NCBI GenBank assembly: GCA_046349615.1
Contig: JAXMBZ010000005.1
Span: 62,001-126,000 of the forward strand
Length of the DNA: 64,000 bases
Direction: 5' to 3'
From: JADJNY01 sp046349615
GTDB lineage: Bacteria; Planctomycetota; UBA1135; GCA-002686595
Below, piece by piece: positions 58,780 to 64,000 of this stretch. The notes under the pieces were generated by a model. The model saw only the letters and a program-made list of their open reading frames with translations, was not told the DNA's origin and made no database searches. Position 1 is the stretch's first letter. The number at the start of each line of letters is the position of its first letter. A program made the translations under genes and the position numbers.

Positions 58780-60603
58780 ATGCCCCCCGACGTCGAGCCG
58801 CGCGAGTCGAAGCGCACGACCGCGCTCGCGCTCGGGCTCCTCTTCCTCGTCGCGCTCGCTCTGCGGCTTCCCGGCCTCGGGTACATGCTGCCGTACCTCC
58901 CCGAGCCCGACGGCGTCAAGTTCCTCGCGCAGCTCGAGGCCGCGCGCACCGGGAACCTCGACGTCGAGCCCACGATCAACCTGACGTCGTACCCGGCGCT
59001 CGTCCCGCGCCTCGCCTCGCTCGTGCCGGAGCCCGCGGGCGAACTCGCGCCCGGCGCGTCGCTCGATGCGCACATGGAGCGCGCGGCGCGCGACTACTAC
59101 GCCTTGCGGCTCGCGTCCGCGCTGCTCGCGTCGCTGCTCGCGCCGCTCGCGTTCCTCCTCGCGCGGCGCTTCGTCTCGTTCCCGGCCGCGTGCTTCGCGG
59201 GCGTGCTCGTCGCGGCGAGCTCGCTGCACCTCTGGTTCTCGACGCAGGCGCGTCCGCACGCCTCCGCCGCCGCGTTCACCGTGCTCGCGCTGCTCGCCGC
59301 GCTCGACCTGCGGCGCAAGAACCGCGGGCGCGACTACGCGCTCGCCGGCGTCGCGCTGGCGTTCGCCGTCGGCTCGCTGCAGAGCGGGGTCGCGCTCGCG
59401 TTCCCGCTCCTCGCGGCGCTGCTCCTCCGGGACGAGCGCGGCGGGCGTCACTCGTTCCTGCGCGCGCTCGGCGGGCTCGCGCTCGCGCTGCTCCTCGTGA
59501 GCTTCTTCTATCCATTCGCATTCACCGCGACGCCGGTCGACGAGCCGGGCGAGCTCACCGTCGGCGACCAGGGCTTCCTGAACCTGTCGGGACACACGAT
59601 CGGCCTCTGGCTCTTCAACGGGATGGGCTTCGAGCGCGTCGGCCGCGCGCTCGTCGAATACGACCCGTGGCTCACGGCGCTCGGCGCGCTCGGAACGCTC
59701 GCGTGCGGCGTGTTCGTCTTCGCGCGGCGCGCCGTGCGCGCGTCCGACGCTGCACCCGGGGCGGAGCTCGAAGCGCGGAGCGAGCGCGATGCAGGGCGGG
59801 AGCTTCGACGCGACCTCGTCGTCGTGCTCGCGTACGTGCTCGCGTACGGCCTCGCGATCGGCCTCTACCGCCGCAGCTACCAGCGCTTCGCGATCCCGCT
59901 CGTACCGTTCCTCGCGCTCGCGGCGGCGGGCGCGCTCGAGCTCGCGTGGAGCCGCCGATCGTCGGGACGCGCGCGCTCGAACGTCGCGTTCGCGGTCGTC
60001 GCCGCGGTGCTCGCGCTCCCCGCGGTCGTGCTCGCCGTCGGGATCGCGCGCGCGCGCGCCGCGCCGGACACCGCGACGCTCGCCGCGCGCTGGATCACGG
60101 AGAACGTCGACCCCGCGGCGCGCATCGCGGTCGTGCCCGCGCTCGAACTGCCGCTCGCGACGACGGACGACGCGTTGCGCGCGAACCGCGCGCTCCTCGA
60201 CGATCCGAGCCGGCCGTGGTTCCGCTACGAGGCGTCGCGCGCGCCGGACGCGCTCCCCGCGCCGCGCTTCGACCTCCGCGCACTGCCGATCCGCAGCGAC
60301 GAGGAGCGCATGCGCGTCGTGAAGGAACCCGCGGCGTTCCTGCGCGAGTTCGGCGCGCAGTACGTCGTCGTCGAGGTGTGGGAGGGACGGCGCTTCCCGA
60401 TGCTGCGCGCGCTGCGCGCCGGTGCGCGCGAGCTCGGCGACCTCGTGTATCGCGTCGCCGCGGACGCGGACGCGGACGGGGAGGGGCTCGAGCTCCCGCT
60501 CGGCTATCAGGACGACGAGTTCACGCAGCACGCCCCGTGGGCCTGGCGCGCGCTGCACGCGAAGGGCTTCGGCCCGACGCTCGAGGTGTATCGCGTGCGG
60601 TGA
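58780..60603 (+). CDS. ArnT/PMT-like membrane glycosyltransferase
   Basis: 607 residues from ATG 58780. About ten to eleven hydrophobic helices, starting LALGLLFLVALALRLPGLGYMLP, after which PEPDGVKFLAQLEA supplies an early acidic loop like the catalytic loop 1 of GT-C enzymes (DxxxY-type). ARDYYALRLASALLASLLAPLAFLLARR is the typical second helix pair. The C-terminal 120 residues are soluble. Such enzymes use polyprenyl-phosphate sugars to modify lipids or proteins. No donor-synthesis genes are nearby. It is divergent from the gntR operon. Confidence 0.75.
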   Translation: MPPDVEPRESKRTTALALGLLFLVALALRLPGLGYMLPYLPEPDGVKFLAQLEAARTGNLDVEPTINLTSYPALVPRLASLVPEPAGELAPGASLDAHMERAARDYYALRLASALLASLLAPLAFLLARRFVSFPAACFAGVLVAASSLHLWFSTQARPHASAAAFTVLALLAALDLRRKNRGRDYALAGVALAFAVGSLQSGVALAFPLLAALLLRDERGGRHSFLRALGGLALALLLVSFFYPFAFTATPVDEPGELTVGDQGFLNLSGHTIGLWLFNGMGFERVGRALVEYDPWLTALGALGTLACGVFVFARRAVRASDAAPGAELEARSERDAGRELRRDLVVVLAYVLAYGLAIGLYRRSYQRFAIPLVPFLALAAAGALELAWSRRSSGRARSNVAFAVVAAVLALPAVVLAVGIARARAAPDTATLAARWITENVDPAARIAVVPALELPLATTDDALRANRALLDDPSRPWFRYEASRAPDALPAPRFDLRALPIRSDEERMRVVKEPAAFLREFGAQYVVVEVWEGRRFPMLRALRAGARELGDLVYRVAADADADGEGLELPLGYQDDEFTQHAPWAWRALHAKGFGPTLEVYRVR

Positions 60604-60622
60604 GGCGCGGGGGCCGCGCGCG

Positions 60623-60895
60623 TCACGCCTTGATCCACGTCCACACGCCGAGCGCCACGAACGCGACGGCGGCGATGCGCGTCAGCGTGCGCGGCTCGAC
60701 GAACTTGCCGAGCGCGGCGCCCGCGAGCACGCCGATCCCCGCCGCGAGCGCAAGCGCGAGGCTCGCCGCGAGGAACACGGTCCACTTCCCGTGCGCGTCG
60801 TTCGAGGCGAAGAGCATCGTCGCGAGCTGCGTCTTGTCCCCGATCTCGGCGACGAAGACGGAGGTGAACACGGCGAGGAAGAGCTTCGGATCCAT
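60623..60895 (-). CDS. UPF0016/GDT1-family membrane protein
   Basis: 90 residues with three hydrophobic helices and one copy of the signature EIGDKTQ (in VFVAEIGDKTQLATMLF). Full-length GDT1/TMEM165 proteins have two such halves; bacterial half-size forms such as this dimerise. The family moves Mn2+/Ca2+ or protons across membranes. ATG 60895. It ends 20 bp from the convergent glycosyltransferase. Confidence 0.88.
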   Translation of the reverse strand: MDPKLFLAVFTSVFVAEIGDKTQLATMLFASNDAHGKWTVFLAASLALALAAGIGVLAGAALGKFVEPRTLTRIAAVAFVALGVWTWIKA

Positions 60896-60993
60896 GCGGG
60901 GCGCAGCGTAGCAGTCCGCGCGCGGAACTCCATGAGCTCCGCGCGCGTCGCACGAGGGTCGGGCTCCTCACCGTCGCCGTCGGAAGTGCGCGC

Positions 60994-61479
60994 TCACCGC
61001 GCCTCGAGATCGAGATCGAGGCACACGCGCTGCGCCGGCCGGAAACCTTGCTCGCGGAAGAACGAGAGGAGCGCGAACGCGTCCCACGACGCCTCCGTGC
61101 GCAGCGTCCGCACGCGCAGTCCGCGCAGGTTCGTCGCGAGTTGCTCCATCAGCGCGGCGCCGATGCCGCGGCCTTGGAAGAGCGGGTGCACCGCGAACGT
61201 GTCGAGCACGGCGACGGGCTCGGTTTCGCCGAACTCGCCGTACCACACGCGCGCGAGCAGGAAACCGACGAGACTGCCGTCGACTTCGGCGCCGAGCGAC
61301 ACCTCGACGGAGGAGTCGAGCAGGTTCAGCGCGAGCTTGTGCTCGAAGTAGCCGCGCCGCGGGCGACCGACGACCTTCGCGTCGATCTCGATCACGCGGG
61401 CGAGGTCCGCCGGTCGCAGGCGCCGCACCGTGCACGCCGGCGCGCCCGTGATCGCTTCGGAGTCGTCCAAGGTCTTCAT
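60994..61479 (-). CDS. GNAT-family N-acetyltransferase
   Basis: 161 residues. TVRRLRPADLARVIEID is the GNAT entry, VAVLDTFAVHPLFQGRGIGAALMEQL holds the acetyl-CoA pyrophosphate-binding Q/RxxGxG/A motif (QGRGIGA), and RTLRTEASWDAFALLSFFREQGFRPAQRV completes the fold. Acceptor unknown. ATG 61479 is 18 bp downstream of the SDR stop, so it is probably the last gene of the bcrA-bcrD-SDR transcript. Confidence 0.9.
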   Translation of the reverse strand: MKTLDDSEAITGAPACTVRRLRPADLARVIEIDAKVVGRPRRGYFEHKLALNLLDSSVEVSLGAEVDGSLVGFLLARVWYGEFGETEPVAVLDTFAVHPLFQGRGIGAALMEQLATNLRGLRVRTLRTEASWDAFALLSFFREQGFRPAQRVCLDLDLEAR

Positions 61480-61497
61480 GTCCAGTCCTTCGGCCGT

Positions 61498-62274
61498 TCA
61501 GGCCATGAGTTGTCCGCCGTCGACGCGCAGCACCTGTCCGGTGACGTGCCGCGCGAGATCGCTAAGGAGGAAGAGCACCGCGTTCGCGACGTCCGCGGGC
61601 TCGGCGATGCGACCGAGCGCGGACTCGTCCTGCGCGCGCTGCAGGTGCTCGGGCTCGAGCGTCGCCGTCATCGCCGTGCGCACCATGCCGGGCGCCACGA
61701 CGTTGACGCGCACGTTGAAGCGGCCGAGCTCGCGCGCGGCGCTCTTCGCGAGCCCGATCAGGCCCGCCTTGCTCGCCGCGTAGTTCGCCTGGCCGAACTT
61801 GCCGCGCTCGCCGTTGATCGACGAGACGAGCACGATCGAGCCCTTGTTCCGCGCGCGCAGGATCGGCGCGGCGGCGCGCAAGAGGCGGAACGCGGAGTCG
61901 AGGTTGACGTCGAGCACCGCGCGCCAGTCGTCGTCGGTGAGCTTCCAGAGCACGCGGTCGCGCGTGATGCCGGCGCAGTGGACGAGCGCGTCGACGCCGC
62001 CCGCCGCGCGCGCGTCCTCGACGACGCGCTCCACCGCTTTCGGGTCGCGCAGGTCGCACGGCTTCGAGAGCGCGCGCTCGGGCGCCGTCGAACCGGGGAG
62101 GTCGAGGCTCCACACCTCGGCGCCCGCGCGCGCGAGCAGCGCGACGACCTCGGCGCCGATGCCGCCGTTGCCGCCGGTGACGAGCACGCGCTGACCCGCG
62201 AGCGAGACGAGGCTCGCGAGCGCCGCGTCGGGCGCGGCCGCGGTCTTCGCGCTCGCGCCGCCCGCCGCGCTCAC
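61498..62274 (-). CDS. Short-chain dehydrogenase/reductase (FabG-like)
   Basis: 258 residues from GTG 62274, overlapping the bcrD stop by GTGA. Classical SDR signatures: VLVTGGNGGIGAEV (NAD(P) binding), LVHCAG, VLVSSINGERGKFGQANYAASKAGLIGL with the Ser-Tyr-Lys catalytic residues, and VNVVAPGMVRTAMT. The sequence is closest to 3-oxoacyl-ACP/3-hydroxyacyl reductases. In this position it may oxidise a hydroxyacyl-CoA intermediate of the aromatic pathway; that is inference from context only. A short disordered N-terminus precedes the fold. Confidence 0.9.
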   Translation of the reverse strand: MSAAGGASAKTAAAPDAALASLVSLAGQRVLVTGGNGGIGAEVVALLARAGAEVWSLDLPGSTAPERALSKPCDLRDPKAVERVVEDARAAGGVDALVHCAGITRDRVLWKLTDDDWRAVLDVNLDSAFRLLRAAAPILRARNKGSIVLVSSINGERGKFGQANYAASKAGLIGLAKSAARELGRFNVRVNVVAPGMVRTAMTATLEPEHLQRAQDESALGRIAEPADVANAVLFLLSDLARHVTGQVLRVDGGQLMA

Positions 62275-63146
62275 GCGTCGCCTCCGCTCGCGAGCGAAAC
62301 GCCGAGCTTCGAGAGCTTGCGCGCGCGGAACGCGCCCCAGAGCGCCGCGCCGAGCGCGCCGGCGTGGACCGAATCGGGATGCGCGCGGAACTCGATCTTC
62401 GCTTCCGCGGCCTTCGCGGCCTCCTGCAGCGCGGCGACGAGGCCCGCGTCGTTCGCGAGCCCGCCCGTGACGAGCGTCGGACCTTCCGCGCCCATCGACG
62501 TCAGGAGCTTGAGATAGCGCCCCGCCATCGACATGTGGATGCCCTTGACGATGTCGGGCGTCTGGATGCCGCGCGAAACCATGTTGATCACGTCGGTCTC
62601 GGCGAGCACCGCGCAGATCGACGAGCACGGTTCGGGCTTCGTCGACGCGAGGGAGAGCGCGCCGATCTCCTCGAGCGTGATCCCGAGGTAGCGGCTGATG
62701 TTCTCGAGGAACTGGCCGGAGCCCGACGCGCACTGGCTCGTCATGCGGGAGCCGAGCACCTTCGCGCGGCCGTCGATCTGCATCGCGCGCGTGTGGAGCG
62801 CGCCGACGTCGAGCACGGCCTTCACGTTCCCGTCGAGGAAGATCGCGCCGCGCGCGTGCGTCGTCATGCCGTAGAAGTGGCCCGTGCGGAACGCGACGAC
62901 CTCGCCGTCGCCCGTCGTCGCGACGTAGTCGACGTCGGCGGGGGAGAGCTGAGCCTCGGCGAGCGCCTCGTCGTAGAGGCTCTGCGCGAGCGCGCGCGGG
63001 TCGCGGCGGCGCAGGCGCTCGCTCTTCAGGAGCAGCGCGCGCGGTCGGCCGGGGACGTCGTCGACGATCGCGAGCTTGATCGCGGACGTGCCGACGTCGA
63101 TGCCGATGGAGAGGAGGCGGCCTTCGGACTTCGTCTCTCGCTTCAT
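62271..63146 (-). CDS. bcrD: Class I benzoyl-CoA reductase, ATPase subunit D
   Basis: 291 residues of the BcrA/BadF/HgdC ATPase family (ASKHA fold). It matches BcrD rather than the single-subunit activators: LLSIGIDVGTSAIKLAIVDD, FLDGNVKAVLDVGALHTRAMQID, MTSQCASGSGQFLENISRYLGI, SSICAVLAETDVINMVSRGIQTPDIVKGIHMSMAGRYLKLL and HPDSVHAGALGAALWGAFRARKL. The Cys in SQCASG and SSICAV are the expected ligands of the [4Fe-4S] cluster shared with BcrA. ATP hydrolysis drives electron transfer to BcrBC for dearomatisation of benzoyl-CoA. ATG 63146 overlaps the bcrA stop (ATGA). Confidence 0.88.
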   Translation of the reverse strand: MKRETKSEGRLLSIGIDVGTSAIKLAIVDDVPGRPRALLLKSERLRRRDPRALAQSLYDEALAEAQLSPADVDYVATTGDGEVVAFRTGHFYGMTTHARGAIFLDGNVKAVLDVGALHTRAMQIDGRAKVLGSRMTSQCASGSGQFLENISRYLGITLEEIGALSLASTKPEPCSSICAVLAETDVINMVSRGIQTPDIVKGIHMSMAGRYLKLLTSMGAEGPTLVTGGLANDAGLVAALQEAAKAAEAKIEFRAHPDSVHAGALGAALWGAFRARKLSKLGVSLASGGDA

Positions 63147-64000
63147 GCGCCGCTCCCGGCCTTCGCCTTCTTGGTCTTCGTGAGCACGGCCTCGTCGAGA
63201 CCGCTCGGGTCCTCGCCGCGCGCGAGGCGGTGCGCGAAGAGCGCCGCGCCGAGCGCGCCGGTGTAGATCGAGTCGGGCGAGATGTTGAGCGCGACCTCGC
63301 CGTAGTTCTCGCGGACGAGCGCCTTGAGCGCGTCGACCGCCGCCGGGTTCTTCGCGACGCCGCCGGTGAACGTGAACTCGGACTTCACGCCGCCGGAGCG
63401 CGCGAGCAGCGACATCGCGCGCAGCACGATCGCGCGGTGGAGGCCCGCGAGGATGTCCTCGCGCTTCTCGCCGAGCGAGAGCCGCTCGCGCAGCTCCGCG
63501 CCCGCGAAGACCGTGCACGTCGAATTGATGCGCACCGCGCGCTTGCTCTCGCACGCCATGGGGCCGAGCTCGTGCAACCCGAGGTTCATCTCGTCGGCGA
63601 TGTAGCCGAGGTAGCGCCCGCAGCCCGCGGCGCAGCGGTCGTTCATCTGGAACGACGTCACGATGCCCTGGTCGTCGACCTGGATCGCCTTCGTGTCCTG
63701 GCCGCCGATGTCGAGCACGGTGCGCGTGCCCGGGAACATCGCGTGCGCGCCGAGGCCGTGGCAGAGGATCTCCGAGCGGATGCGCTCGCGCGGGAAGGGG
63801 AGGCGCGCGCGGCCGTAGCCGGTGCCGACGCTCGACGCTTCCTCGAGCGGGGCTTCGACGGCGCGCTCGATCGCGGCGCGGAAGGACTCGGCGTGCGCGC
63901 CTTGGCTCGCGACGAGCGTCTTCGCCGCGGCGAGCGCGTGCCGGCCGAACGCGGTCGGGTCGGCGGGCGCCGCCTCGACCTCGAGGATCGCCTTGTCGTA
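63143..64000 (-). CDS. bcrA: Class I benzoyl-CoA reductase, ATPase subunit A (5' end beyond right edge)
   Basis: The last 285 codons and stop are visible; the start lies past 64000. Sequence from the edge reads YDKAILEVEAAPADPTAFGR..., then SEILCHGLGAHAMFPGTRTVLDIGGQDTKAIQVDD, MNDRCAAGCGRYLGYIADEMNLGLHELGPMACES, INSTCTVFAGAELRERLSLGEKREDILAGLHRAI and GGVAKNPAAVDAL, which is BcrA/BadF. The Cys in DRCAAG and STCTVF are the cluster ligands. A Lys-rich tail (TKTKKAKAGSGA) ends the protein. Known bcrCBAD order predicts bcrB and bcrC just outside the window, upstream. Confidence 0.88.
   Translation of the reverse strand, partial: YDKAILEVEAAPADPTAFGRHALAAAKTLVASQGAHAESFRAAIERAVEAPLEEASSVGTGYGRARLPFPRERIRSEILCHGLGAHAMFPGTRTVLDIGGQDTKAIQVDDQGIVTSFQMNDRCAAGCGRYLGYIADEMNLGLHELGPMACESKRAVRINSTCTVFAGAELRERLSLGEKREDILAGLHRAIVLRAMSLLARSGGVKSEFTFTGGVAKNPAAVDALKALVRENYGEVALNISPDSIYTGALGAALFAHRLARGEDPSGLDEAVLTKTKKAKAGSGA

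Overview
The window reads as chromosomal DNA of a very GC-rich Gram-negative-type bacterium, most likely a planctomycete. This is inferred from four consecutive secreted proteins ending in a Cys-rich C-terminal domain that I associate with planctomycete genomes, from many starts without a Shine-Dalgarno sequence (rpsB, pyrH), and from a NosR/NapH-type polyferredoxin fused to a flavoprotein, a NosD-like beta-helix/PA14 protein and a HEAT-like secreted protein. Most genes are housekeeping or envelope genes in short co-directional groups with 4-nt stop/start overlaps. I found no phage, CRISPR array or intact insertion sequence.

Layout. 1-8.3 kb: 5' part of a RecQ helicase, a flavoprotein/4Fe-4S membrane protein, a 160-bp MITE-like foldback element, an outer-membrane-type protein, a small membrane protein, a one-heme secreted protein, then a PilZ protein and a diguanylate cyclase. 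8.3-16.3 kb: translation block (promoter, rpsB, tsf, a second tsf-like gene overlapping the first, a large secreted Ig-like protein, pyrH, frr, two tRNA-Lys genes). 16.4-24.1 kb: multi-pass membrane protein, Xaa-Pro aminopeptidase, flotillin with an NfeD/YqiJ-like partner, secreted hypothetical, Trm112-like protein, EboE-like TIM barrel. 24.1-31.8 kb: tRNA-Glu, DUF2064 glycosyltransferase, a secreted metallopeptidase gene carrying a 949-bp tandem duplication that breaks its frame, a Xer recombinase coupled to a terpene-cyclase-fold protein, a methyltransferase, a secreted coiled-coil protein. 31.9-41.6 kb: MFS transporter, pabB, a three-gene secreted/lipoprotein group, xseA coupled to a GT2 glycosyltransferase, a DUF1003 protein, an NYN-domain protein. 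42-45 kb: deoxyhypusine-synthase-like gene with a protein carrying two PARP-type zinc fingers; a cupin epimerase. 45-50 kb: the four-gene secreted cluster. 50-58.6 kb: hypothetical, nadA, beta-helix/PA14 protein, and a GntR-ABC operon with a visible operator. 58.8-64 kb: ArnT/PMT-like glycosyltransferase, UPF0016 transporter, acetyltransferase, SDR, and BcrD and BcrA, the ATPase subunits of a class I benzoyl-CoA reductase (the last running off the right edge).

How parts work together. rpsB-tsf-tsf2 and pyrH-frr are the conserved translation/nucleotide neighbourhood. The GGDEF and PilZ genes form a small c-di-GMP make/sense pair. The NfeD-like protein and flotillin are a membrane-microdomain pair. 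GntR, ATPase and two membrane proteins form a self-regulated export-type operon. bcrA-bcrD-SDR overlap or abut and look like part of an anaerobic aromatic-acid operon whose catalytic genes would lie beyond position 64000.
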